Origin: Armatimonadota bacterium
GTDB lineage: Bacteria > Armatimonadota > UBA5829
DNA length: 64,000 nt
Direction: 5' to 3'
NCBI GenBank assembly: GCA_023474015.1
Contig: JAMCYN010000049.1
Coordinates: forward strand, 5,441 to 69,440
This document shows, piece after piece, positions 1-7,862 of the stretch; position 1 is the first letter of the stretch, and every line of letters starts with the position of its first letter. A program made the position numbers and the translations under genes. The notes below the pieces were generated by a model. It did no database searches. It saw nothing but the letters and a program-made list of their open reading frames with translations, and had not been told where the DNA came from.

Positions 1-1651
1 AATACCAAGAGGCGCGCGAGGCGGTCTGGGTGGACACCGCCCCACTCCGCAGAAGAGCGTAGCCGAGGTTGTTGGGGTCCTCGGGATAACCGTTATCACA
101 CGAAGCCGAATAGACTATCGCGGGCTTGGTATCGTCGAGCAATGGACACATATCACTCGCGATAACCCCGGCGGCGAATGTCGGCGCCCCGTGGGTCATC
201 CAAAACACGAACCCGGCCCCGCTCTGCCACTGGGTGCGGACCGTCGTATAGTCGCACGGAATGTGCTCAGGCGGCGGATTCAGGCCGTAGGTGTTGTCGT
301 AGATCCTGTCGGCGATGAGGTTGGCGGGGGTTATGACATCGCGCTTGATCTCCTCTCCAAGCTGATACGAGAGCGTCTGGGGAGGATCGACATCCAGCGG
401 CTTCATCGGCAACATAAACGTCCGGCTCCATGAACCCAGGACTCCCGACTCGTAGTCCATCGTCTTCTGGAGTATGTGGTTAAGATCGGATATACTTCCG
501 TAGTAGGGAATGCGGCCTACGTAGACATCGGGAATACGGTCGATGCCTCCCGTGTCGAAGTCGTCGGGGTCTTCCCCATAAGCTCCATCTCTGTCGATGT
601 CCCAGTCGCCGGTGAGGTCCGAGTAGTAATAATCCGACGGGGCTTCGGGATAGGACAAGCCCTTCCGCGGCCACAGCATCTTCATTGGGACCTCGCCGTC
701 GGAGGGATGCGGCCTGCCGATCAGGAGCACATACTTGATTCCGAGGGTGAGATAGTTGGCCTTGAGCCAGTTGCGAATGTTGTTTGCCGCCGCGTCGCCG
801 GTCCCGCCGCCCCACTCGGCTTCGGTCACTATCCTCGCGGTGAATCCCCGTCCGGCCTGGAATGCGGCGAACTCGGAGAGCACGGAATTCGGGGCTGTGG
901 CGATGGCTGTCGTGGTGATGATCACGTAATCGGCGGCCGAGGCGGGCTGATCACTTAGAATCGAGGGATAAAAGCTCGCGGCCTCAGCAGCATTGCTCAC
1001 GAAACCCGCCATCTCCGCCGCAACGGGATCGGATATTGCAGCGCCCGCGTCCGCTGGTTTGTCGAAGATAAGGGCTGCCTTGCCGGACGTGACGGCCCGC
1101 AATTGTCCACTTATGGGATTATAACAATATGGCCAGAACTCTACCTCGGCGATCCTCCACGTGCGCAAATGACCGACGCAGCGAACGCGCACGTGCTCTT
1201 CCGGGTAGAATGCGTTCTTGCGATAGACAAGCTGGTTGCGTCCCGCGCTGATCTGCTTGCCGCGCCCCCAGTCCTCGATACCTTTCGCCGTAGCGGCAGC
1301 CGGAACCGGAGAAATATCGAACTCGCCGGGGATAACAGCCGTGGAGTAGCTTCCCGGCAGCACGCACACGCTGGATTCATCAGCATCCGGAGGCAGCGCG
1401 ACGTAGACCACCTTGCACGGCAGCGCGGGGTTGCCGCTGGAGTTATACGAGCTGAAGCCAGGCTCCGTCAACCGCTCGATGGAGCGCCGAGACTTACCGC
1501 CGAACACGGCGGCTGCTCGCTGGGATTCGATTAGACCCGCCCCGAACGATCCTAAATCCACGCTTATGGAATCCGAAAACGCGGGCGCGGACAATGCGTG
1601 CAAAACCACTACGGCGGTCACAGCCGCGAACAATCTGAGTGTCAAACGCAT
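1..1651 (-). CDS. Gingipain-type cysteine protease (peptidase C25), C-terminus cut by window edge
   Basis: Reading from ATG 1651 gives 550 codons with no stop before the window edge, so the C-terminus is missing. The N-terminus MRLTLRLFAAVTAVVV is a signal peptide, so the protein is exported. Residues 25-230 resemble a gingipain propeptide, and a C25 catalytic domain begins near residue 235 (DYVIITTTAIA). The catalytic pair is visible: His487 in WMTHGAP and Cys518 in YSASCDNGYPE. Their spacing of 31 is close to that in RgpB. Family C25 enzymes are secreted Cys endopeptidases, and many carry C-terminal sorting or Ig-like domains that cannot be seen here. An AGGTGG ribosome site precedes the ATG. 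The gene is probably monocistronic; the next gene upstream (fumarase) ends 196 bp away. The family call is firm; the substrate is unknown. Confidence 0.85.
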   Translation of the reverse strand, partial: MRLTLRLFAAVTAVVVLHALSAPAFSDSISVDLGSFGAGLIESQRAAAVFGGKSRRSIERLTEPGFSSYNSSGNPALPCKVVYVALPPDADESSVCVLPGSYSTAVIPGEFDISPVPAAATAKGIEDWGRGKQISAGRNQLVYRKNAFYPEEHVRVRCVGHLRTWRIAEVEFWPYCYNPISGQLRAVTSGKAALIFDKPADAGAAISDPVAAEMAGFVSNAAEAASFYPSILSDQPASAADYVIITTTAIATAPNSVLSEFAAFQAGRGFTARIVTEAEWGGGTGDAAANNIRNWLKANYLTLGIKYVLLIGRPHPSDGEVPMKMLWPRKGLSYPEAPSDYYYSDLTGDWDIDRDGAYGEDPDDFDTGGIDRIPDVYVGRIPYYGSISDLNHILQKTMDYESGVLGSWSRTFMLPMKPLDVDPPQTLSYQLGEEIKRDVITPANLIADRIYDNTYGLNPPPEHIPCDYTTVRTQWQSGAGFVFWMTHGAPTFAAGVIASDMCPLLDDTKPAIVYSASCDNGYPEDPNNLGYALLRSGAVSTQTASRASWY

Positions 1652-1673
1652 AGACAAAAGCCACCTGCCATAT

Positions 1674-1682
1674 AGATGGAGT
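1674..1682 (-). promoter_or_regulatory. Possible extended -10 promoter for the C25 protease
   Basis: On the minus strand TGATATACT gives a TG-n-TATACT extended -10 hexamer 23 nt upstream of the ATG at 1651. No good -35 hexamer is visible, which is typical of extended -10 promoters. Weak support. Confidence 0.3.
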
Positions 1683-1755
1683 ATATCACATTTTTCGGAC
1701 GATCCGTAGCCGGATTTACCCAGCGAGCAAGCATACGATACATGAGAACGAAGGG

Positions 1756-1840
1756 GGTTGCGGATTTTGGATTTGGGATTGCGGATTGAAGGGAGGGCGA
1801 GGCTCCCGCCGAGCCGGCTCATCAGGAGGTTCGCCCTCCC
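1756..1840. repeat. Word-repeat arm (GGATTT type) next to a 10-bp-stem hairpin
   Basis: Positions 1760-1787 hold degenerate repeats of a GGATTT(T/G)G word. They are followed by GGGAGGGCGA (1791-1800) and its exact complement TCGCCCTCCC (1831-1840), with an inner GGCTC/GAGCC stem. The hairpin lies 8 bp past the fumarase beta stop and may end that transcript, but there is no clear T-tract. Confidence 0.6.
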
Positions 1841-1847
1841 GCCGAAA

Positions 1848-2405
1848 CTAGGACCGGACGTAGGCAGCCTGGTTTTGCAGATAGAAATCACCGCCGTGGC
1901 AGTCGTTGATGACCACCAGCGGCAGGTCGCGCACTCTGAGCCGGTGGATGGCTTCGCAGCCGAGGTCTTCGTAGGCAATCACTTCGCAGGAGACTATGTG
2001 TTTCGCGAGCAGGGCCGCGGCACCGCCGGTCGCGGCGAAGTAGACGGCTTTATGCTTGACTATCGCATCCCTGACGCCCTGGTCGCGCGGACCCTTTCCG
2101 ATCATGCCTTTAAGACCCAGCGCTAGGAGTTCGGGGGCGTAGGCATCCATGCGTCCGGCGGTCGTGGGTCCGGCGGAGCCGATCACCCGTCCGGGCTTGG
2201 TGGGAGTAGGGCCGACATAGTAGATCACTTGGCCCACAAGATCAATGGGCAACGGCTTGCCCTGGCGGATAAGCTCGACCATGCGCGCGTGCGCGGCGTC
2301 GCGGGCCGTATAAACGACACCCGACAGAAGTACGCTGTCCCCTGCGTGGAGACGCTCGGCATCTTGATCCGTAAGCGAAGTTGTGATTTGGATTGAGGAT
2401 GTCAT
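1848..2405 (-). CDS. Fumarate hydratase class I, beta subunit (C-terminal domain)
   Basis: Encodes 185 residues of the swivelling C-terminal half of class I [4Fe-4S] fumarase or L-tartrate dehydratase. It interconverts fumarate and malate in the citric acid cycle together with the alpha subunit. Recognisable family segments are GDSVLLSGVVYTARDAAHARM near the start, the GPTTAGRMD motif in the middle and KGMIGKG after it. The ATG at 2405 is chosen because it overlaps the alpha stop as ATGA, giving translational coupling. An upstream in-frame start at 2477 would bury 72 nt inside the alpha gene and add residues unlike the family. The two-gene arrangement is the usual one outside Enterobacteria. 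Tartrate dehydratase cannot be excluded from sequence alone, but fumarase is more likely. Confidence 0.88.
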   Translation of the reverse strand: MTSSIQITTSLTDQDAERLHAGDSVLLSGVVYTARDAAHARMVELIRQGKPLPIDLVGQVIYYVGPTPTKPGRVIGSAGPTTAGRMDAYAPELLALGLKGMIGKGPRDQGVRDAIVKHKAVYFAATGGAAALLAKHIVSCEVIAYEDLGCEAIHRLRVRDLPLVVINDCHGGDFYLQNQAAYVRS

Positions 2406-3244
2406 ATTGTAAATGACCTGTGCCTTGCAGCGTGGCACTGAAGGGTTATCGCCACCGGGAGGCTCGCGATGTGACACGGGTAGGATTCGACGTGGACGGC
2501 AAGGGCGGTCACACGCCCACCGAGGCCCGAGGGTCCCACGCCGGTGTCGTTGACCAATCTCAGCAGGTCACGTTCGAGGGCGGCATCCGTCGGGTTCGCA
2601 CTCGGCTCCCCTACCCTCCTCAAGATCGCTTTTTTGGATAATAGCGCCGCTTTCTCCAGCGTACCGCCAAGCCCCACGCCGACGATCACCGGCGGGCATG
2701 GATTCGGACCTGCGTTGCGGACAGTTTCAACGACGAGTTGCTTCACTCCTTCCACGCCGTCGGCGGGCTTCATTACCCTGGCCACGCTCATATTCTCACT
2801 GCCGCCGCCTTTAGGGGCGATAGTGATCTTAATCTGATCACCGGGCACGATATCGACATGTATGACGGCGGGGGTATTGTCGCGGGTGTTGACCCTATCG
2901 AGCGGATTCCTGACGATTGACTTCCTCAGATACCCCTCATCGTAACCCCGCCTGACGCCCTCGTTGATGGCTTCATAGAGGTCGCCGTCGACCACATGCG
3001 CATCCTGCCCTAGCTCTACGAACACCAGGGTCAGCCCCGTGTCCTGGCAGATCGGGGTTTCCTCGGACTTGGCGATTTCGGCGTTTTCGATAAGCTGGCC
3101 GATAACATCGCGCCCCGTAGGTGACTCCTCCGCCTCGACAGCCTTTCGCAACGATTCCAGCACGTCGTCAGGCAGCACATTGCACGCCTCAATGCAGGCG
3201 GACTTGACTTTCTCAGTTATCAGCCCCGCCTCGATCTCGCGCAT
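2402..3244 (-). CDS. Fumarate hydratase class I, alpha subunit (Fe-S catalytic domain)
   Basis: A 280-residue catalytic subunit that holds the oxygen-sensitive [4Fe-4S] cluster and hydrates fumarate to malate. The three cluster cysteines are visible: Cys66 in PICQDTG, Cys183 in NPCPPVIVGVG and Cys257 in PCHIASLPVAI. The glycine-rich PKGGGSENMS loop (about 144-153) is the substrate region. Length matches the family (280-300). The ATG follows the TAA of the prepilin-like gene directly (TAAATG), and the stop overlaps the beta start, so all these genes are read as one coupled unit. Grouping with a prepilin-like gene is unusual for a citric acid cycle enzyme and probably reflects shared expression rather than shared function. 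Confidence 0.9.
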   Translation of the reverse strand: MREIEAGLITEKVKSACIEACNVLPDDVLESLRKAVEAEESPTGRDVIGQLIENAEIAKSEETPICQDTGLTLVFVELGQDAHVVDGDLYEAINEGVRRGYDEGYLRKSIVRNPLDRVNTRDNTPAVIHVDIVPGDQIKITIAPKGGGSENMSVARVMKPADGVEGVKQLVVETVRNAGPNPCPPVIVGVGLGGTLEKAALLSKKAILRRVGEPSANPTDAALERDLLRLVNDTGVGPSGLGGRVTALAVHVESYPCHIASLPVAITLQCHAARHRSFTI

Positions 3245-3970
3245 TTAGTCCACGTCTTTCCCGGCGACCCCGTTGGTCGTCAGATTGATATCCGGGAAGC
3301 CATCCACGGCGGGGCGAATTCGGCTCGAACTCAGGTAGACCACGTGGCCATCCGCGAACAGGTAGTTCCGCTCGCCTCCCCAGCTCCACCACGTAACCTT
3401 CTTGGCCGAGTGTCCGCTCAACCACTCCGAAATCAATGCCTTTTTCGTCGGATACCTGACGTTGTTTAAGCGAACAACTCCAAACCTCGGACTGGGATCG
3501 TTGTAAAGCTGCTTCAGGGTCATCGAGTTTATCTGCTCCGGCGTGTGGTAGAATGCAGCCGAGTAGCCATAGGACGTGGCGTCATATATGTCTTTTGGCG
3601 TAGGATCACCCGGGCACCACAAGATGGAACTCCATACGTGTGTTGTCTGTTTCGCACCCATAGCGTTGGACTTATCATAGCCGGCACTGTAGCCAACATA
3701 CCTCTTCATCGGCCACCGCCAGTAGCGGCCCATCCATAGATATTGACCTTCTGGATCATTGGCCGTGCATGGATAGCAGCCATCATAATCGTTGATGTAC
3801 GCATCGAACGCCTTGGCGATCTGTGAGAGGTTCGACTTGCATGTAGTGCGCTGGGCGTCGTGCTTCGCCGTGATATAGACCGGCGCAAGAACCGCGGCCA
3901 GTACGGCGATGATGCCGATAACGACCAGCAGTTCGATGAGGCTGAATCCAGCCCGTGATTTTGTTGTCAA
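3245..3970 (-). CDS. Prepilin-type N-terminal cleavage/methylation domain protein (H-X9-DG type)
   Basis: A 241-residue protein beginning MTTKSRAGFSLIELLVVIGI, a class III prepilin leader. It would be cut by prepilin peptidase before the Phe of FSLIE, leaving a ~20-residue hydrophobic helix for the inner membrane or pseudopilus. The globular part ends in NYLFADGHVVYL, the H-X9-DG-type C-terminal motif of a family greatly expanded in Planctomycetota, Lentisphaerota and Armatimonadota. Start is TTG, overlapping the upstream stop as TTGA, so the gene is translationally coupled to the DnaA-like gene. Precise function is unknown; such proteins are assumed to be pseudopilins of a type II secretion or type IV pilus machine not encoded nearby. 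Confidence 0.85.
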   Translation of the reverse strand: MTTKSRAGFSLIELLVVIGIIAVLAAVLAPVYITAKHDAQRTTCKSNLSQIAKAFDAYINDYDGCYPCTANDPEGQYLWMGRYWRWPMKRYVGYSAGYDKSNAMGAKQTTHVWSSILWCPGDPTPKDIYDATSYGYSAAFYHTPEQINSMTLKQLYNDPSPRFGVVRLNNVRYPTKKALISEWLSGHSAKKVTWWSWGGERNYLFADGHVVYLSSSRIRPAVDGFPDINLTTNGVAGKDVD

Positions 3971-4608
3971 TGTAGCTTATCCTCTTCCCTCAGCCTCAAG
4001 AACTCGTATGCCAGAATCGCGCTGGGGACTTCCACGCACGTCGCAAGTTTTTCGAACACTCGGGCCAGCGAGCGCTTGTGGATTTCGTCTGATTGCTCTG
4101 TGTAGTTGAATTTGTTGACGGCCTCGTTGATGACCCCGAAACACCACCGAATGAATTGGCCTCTTGACTGAGCGAACTGCCTTCCTTGCAACTTCGCATA
4201 GCCTCGGGTGACGGCCTCGGCCACCTGCTCCCACTCCAGCTCGACCGCCCGCTCAGCGGCCCGGCGTTCGCTCATCGTGGTGGCGCTGGCGTCTCGGGTG
4301 GCCTGGAGCTTTTTGAAGTTCTCGTAGTCCTTGAGGCTTGTCCCCTCGACTATCCTTAGGCGCAGCTTCTGCTTGGTGACCTCGCTTATCGATTGCTCGA
4401 CTATCGCCAGGTGCCCGCTGCTGCGCAGGTGCCCTGCCATGGGCATGTCGGCATTGGAAAAGCCCAGGACAAAGAAGCCGTCCTCGATGGTAAGCCCCAC
4501 TCCGAGCTCGACTGCCCTGTAGAGTGTGGGGGCGATAACGCGGTCCTTTACCTTCTCAGCGGCGGTCAGCCACATTTGATGCACTTGTTGTTGGGTGAAA
4601 TCAGCCAT
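3967..4608 (-). CDS. Uncharacterised protein with a DnaA domain I-like N-terminus
   Basis: 213 residues, not assigned to a known full-length family. Residues 8-90 follow the layout of DnaA domain I: an early MWLTAAEKVKDRV helix, an APTLYRAVELG segment, a beta hairpin EDGFFVLGFSNADM, then a helix EQSISEVTKQKLRLRIVEG. This domain binds DnaB, DiaA or HobA in true DnaA. No AAA+ Walker motifs or DnaA HTH follow; residues 100-213 are a charged helical region (SERRAAERAVELEWEQVAEA) ending in EEDKLH. It is the first gene of the unit and has a good promoter just upstream. The domain I resemblance is by eye only. It could instead be a protein-protein adaptor of unrelated origin. Confidence 0.6.
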   Translation of the reverse strand: MADFTQQQVHQMWLTAAEKVKDRVIAPTLYRAVELGVGLTIEDGFFVLGFSNADMPMAGHLRSSGHLAIVEQSISEVTKQKLRLRIVEGTSLKDYENFKKLQATRDASATTMSERRAAERAVELEWEQVAEAVTRGYAKLQGRQFAQSRGQFIRWCFGVINEAVNKFNYTEQSDEIHKRSLARVFEKLATCVEVPSAILAYEFLRLREEDKLH

Positions 4609-4643
4609 CTTGCGCAGTTCTTCCTATCGCAGTATTCGGGACT

Positions 4644-4672
4644 ATATTACCTACCGAAGTCGCGCTTGTCAA
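4644..4672 (-). promoter_or_regulatory. Sigma-70-type promoter for the DnaA-like/prepilin/fumarase unit
   Basis: On the minus strand TTGACA (4672-4667), a 17-nt spacer and TAATAT (4649-4644) lie about 36 nt upstream of the ATG at 4608. The -35 hexamer overlaps the last codons of nuoN. Exact -35, near-consensus -10 and optimal spacing make this a credible promoter separating this unit from the nuo operon. Confidence 0.65.
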
Positions 4673-6315
4673 CGTGGGACGTTGAGAACCGCCGTGTAGA
4701 CCGCGCCGGAGGTCAGGTTGGAGACCGGCCAGGCGAAGACTATCAGGCCAAGCGTCAAAATCAGCAGGACCGCGATTGTAGTATTCATCGCGAACGAGCC
4801 CCGGATATCCAGCTTGTGCTCGCTGGATGAGAAGAACATCAGGCGGACAACGTTGAGGTAGTAGTAGGCCGATATGACGCTGTTGACCACGCCGACGGTC
4901 GCCAGCACTATCAGTTCGGTGTGCCCCGCAAGGCCCGTCATAATCGCCCCACCAAAGATGAACAGCTTGCCCAAGAAACCGGCCGTCGGGGGAACTCCGG
5001 CGAGAGAAACCAGGAATACCGTCAGCGCCGAGGCGAAGAACGGAGACCGGCGCATCAATCCGCAATAATCACTTATCGAATCCGACTCCAGCCGCTTCCC
5101 AACCGCGACCACGACCGCGAACGCGCCCAAGTTCATCAGCAGATAAGCGGCCATATAAATCAGCACGCCCTGAAGGTCCAGAGGCGCGGATGACGCCCTT
5201 ACATTCGCGTGGACTGTGGCGTCAGGAGCGATTGTCAGGCCCTTCGCTCCGGCGAAGTAGTGCATCGCCGTAAGCACGCCGACCATCAGATATCCGACCT
5301 GTGCGATGCTCGAATAGGCCAGCATACGCTTGATATTGCGCTGCCATATCGCGACCGTGTTGCCGTAGATCATAGTGGCCACGGTAAGCGCCACAAGTAT
5401 CCAATACCAGCTCAACGTCGCTGGTGACTCCGGCGCGGCGACCACCATCAGGAACCTGACGAACACGGCAAGCCCGGCGGCTTTGCTTACAACCGAAAGG
5501 AACGCGGTGATTGGAGTCGGAGCGCCCTCGTAAGTATCAGGCGCCCATGATTGGAACGGCACCAGCGCGAGCTTGAACCCGAAGCCAACCAGCACGAACA
5601 TTATCCCGACCCATCCCGCGCCGGTCGTGGCCGGTCCCAACTGCCCAGCAGGCCCTTTGGAGAAGAAGCCCGTCGCTATCGCGCTCAGAGACGTGTTGCC
5701 GCCAGTCACGCCGAACAAAATCGACATTCCATAGAGCATTATCGCCGAACACGCCGCGCCGTAAAGGAAATACTTCAAGCTCGACTCGGCTGATCGGCGG
5801 TCGGTCTTGGCGTACGCCGCGAGTATATAACTGGTCAAGCTCAGGAACTCGATTGCAAGATAGATAGCGATCAAATCCGATGAGGCGGACGCGAGAGTCG
5901 CGGCAACCGTCGCGAACATGAGAAGCGCGTAGTACTCAGCCTTGTGCAACTGGTTCTCGCCGAAATGATCGAGCGAAAGAATCATCACCACCAGCGTCCC
6001 GGCACACGCTATGAAGCTCAGAATCAGCGAGAACGGGTCCACCGTAAGCTGCGCGTGACCGTTGACTACAAACAGACCGACGGCCTCGGCGCTGAACTCG
6101 CCCCTATGGATAGCCGTCATCTCGATGCCCAGCAGCCACGCAGCCGCGAACGCGGCGACCGCCGTAAGAGCCGGGGCCAGATACTGCGAGGGCGCGAAGT
6201 GATCGAGCCCCTTGCTCGGCCTCTTAGCCGCGACAACGCCCAACAGCAGCACGACTATCGCCGCCGCGCTCAGGAATATAGCCGGTGATATTAATATTAG
6301 GTTGCCTATTTGCAT
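4669..6315 (-). CDS. nuoN: NADH-quinone oxidoreductase subunit N
   Basis: A 548-residue multi-pass membrane subunit of complex I, one of the three antiporter-like proton-pumping subunits. About 14 membrane helices are evident. Family motifs include the RRSAESSLKYFLYGAACSAI region (key helix Glu/Lys), LVPFQSWAPDTYEGAPTPIT, and NIKRMLAYSSIAQVGYLMVG in the second half. The length is a little above the E. coli protein (485) because of a longer loop around residue 350 (TIAPDATVHANVRASSAPL). It is the last gene of the operon, 41 bp after nuoM. Confidence 0.95.
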   Translation of the reverse strand: MQIGNLILISPAIFLSAAAIVVLLLGVVAAKRPSKGLDHFAPSQYLAPALTAVAAFAAAWLLGIEMTAIHRGEFSAEAVGLFVVNGHAQLTVDPFSLILSFIACAGTLVVMILSLDHFGENQLHKAEYYALLMFATVAATLASASSDLIAIYLAIEFLSLTSYILAAYAKTDRRSAESSLKYFLYGAACSAIMLYGMSILFGVTGGNTSLSAIATGFFSKGPAGQLGPATTGAGWVGIMFVLVGFGFKLALVPFQSWAPDTYEGAPTPITAFLSVVSKAAGLAVFVRFLMVVAAPESPATLSWYWILVALTVATMIYGNTVAIWQRNIKRMLAYSSIAQVGYLMVGVLTAMHYFAGAKGLTIAPDATVHANVRASSAPLDLQGVLIYMAAYLLMNLGAFAVVVAVGKRLESDSISDYCGLMRRSPFFASALTVFLVSLAGVPPTAGFLGKLFIFGGAIMTGLAGHTELIVLATVGVVNSVISAYYYLNVVRLMFFSSSEHKLDIRGSFAMNTTIAVLLILTLGLIVFAWPVSNLTSGAVYTAVLNVPR

Positions 6316-6356
6316 AATCTTCTTCTACAGGTCCATTTGCACAATGAAGCCTCGCG

Positions 6357-7862
6357 TTAATGCAAGAGCTTTACTATTGTATCAGATGCGGCATTGAAGA
6401 ACGCAAGCACCGGTCCGGGAATGACTCCAAAGAAGAGCATCAGCGCCATCAGCGGGACGAGGCTGACGATCTCGCGGCCGTCGGCGTCGGGCATCTTCTC
6501 CCACTTGGGGTTGAGCGGGCCAAGCAGCACTCTCTGGATCATCCAGAGCATGTAGGCCGCAGTCACGACGATACCTATCAACGCAAGGCCGGCTATGAGC
6601 GGGCTTGCGGCGTATGTGCCCGTGAGAACCGACAACTCCGCTATGAATCCCGTCATGCCCGGCAGCCCCAGCGAGGCGAAGCTGCAGAACGTAAGCATTC
6701 CGGCATAGACCGGCACCCTCGCGCCGAGTCCGCCGAATGCGCCCAAGTCCCTCGTGTGGGCGCGCTCATATACGACGCCTACAAGAAGGAACAACGCGCC
6801 CGTAATAAGACCGTGGCTGAACGCCTGCATCTGCGCGCCGTTCAGGGCCATGATCCGGCTGGCCTCCGTCCCGGCTGCGCTCCCGGCAATCGCGCAGCCC
6901 AGGGTCACGTAGCCCATGTGGTTAACGGACGAATACGCGATCAGCTTCTTGAGATCGCTCTGAGCCATGGCGACGAACGCACCATAGATAATTGCGACCA
7001 GCGAGACAATCGCAATGATATACCAGAACTGAGCGAACTGGGTCGGCATCATCGGCATCAGCACCCGCATAAATCCGTAGCTGCCCATCTTCAGCAGGAC
7101 TCCGGCCAGGATCACCGAACCGGCGGTCGGAGCCTCGACGTGAGCGTCGGGAAGCCACGTGTGGAACGGGAACATCGGGACCTTGATCGCGAACCCGACG
7201 AACAGCCCCCAGAACACCAGTGAGCCTACGAGCGAGATCGCCTTGAACGGGTTCGCCCCCGCGATATCCATCATATTGAACGTATGCCCGCCGGTGAAAT
7301 ACAGCGCCAATATCGCCAGCAGCATGCCCATGCTTCCGATCATCGTATACAGGAAGAACTTGATCGCCGCATACTCTCTGCGCGGGCCTCCCCAGATACC
7401 GATGAGGAAGTACATCGGCACGAGCGAGATTTCCCAGAACACGAAGAATAGCACGAAGTCCAGCGAGGTGAATACGCCAAGCATCCCAGTCTCAAGGAGC
7501 AGAAACATCCAGAAGTACTCCTTGGGCCGCATTTCTATGATCGTCGAGTAGATTAGGCTGAGCGTCGACAGCAGCGTGGTCAGGAAAATAAGCGGCACGC
7601 TCAGACTGTCCGCACCCATCGCGAAGCTCACTCCCAGCGATGGTATCCACGGTACGTCGATCAAAAACTGCGCGCCCTTGGGGAACTGGAACTCGGCCCC
7701 GTGCTTGCAGTTGACCCACAGCCATATCGATATCACCAGCGGAATCAGGCTGATGGCTATCGACGTTATCTTTACCGCGCCGGACTTCTCCCTGGGGATG
7801 AACATAATTATCGCCGCCCCCAGGAGTGGCAGGAACGTGATTATCGGGAGAATGGGATCCAT
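6357..7862 (-). CDS. nuoM: NADH-quinone oxidoreductase subunit M
   Basis: A 501-residue antiporter-like proton-pumping subunit of complex I with about 14 membrane helices. Diagnostic stretches are FFVFWEISLVPMYFLIGIWG (conserved Glu on TM5), KVPMFPFHTWLPDAHVEAPT and LKKLIAYSSVNHMGYVTLG. Length is normal for NuoM (about 500). Its start overlaps the end of nuoL by 22 nt, so translation is likely coupled. Start ATG at 7862 gives MDPILPIITFLPLLGA, the usual first helix. Confidence 0.95.
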   Translation of the reverse strand: MDPILPIITFLPLLGAAIIMFIPREKSGAVKITSIAISLIPLVISIWLWVNCKHGAEFQFPKGAQFLIDVPWIPSLGVSFAMGADSLSVPLIFLTTLLSTLSLIYSTIIEMRPKEYFWMFLLLETGMLGVFTSLDFVLFFVFWEISLVPMYFLIGIWGGPRREYAAIKFFLYTMIGSMGMLLAILALYFTGGHTFNMMDIAGANPFKAISLVGSLVFWGLFVGFAIKVPMFPFHTWLPDAHVEAPTAGSVILAGVLLKMGSYGFMRVLMPMMPTQFAQFWYIIAIVSLVAIIYGAFVAMAQSDLKKLIAYSSVNHMGYVTLGCAIAGSAAGTEASRIMALNGAQMQAFSHGLITGALFLLVGVVYERAHTRDLGAFGGLGARVPVYAGMLTFCSFASLGLPGMTGFIAELSVLTGTYAASPLIAGLALIGIVVTAAYMLWMIQRVLLGPLNPKWEKMPDADGREIVSLVPLMALMLFFGVIPGPVLAFFNAASDTIVKLLH

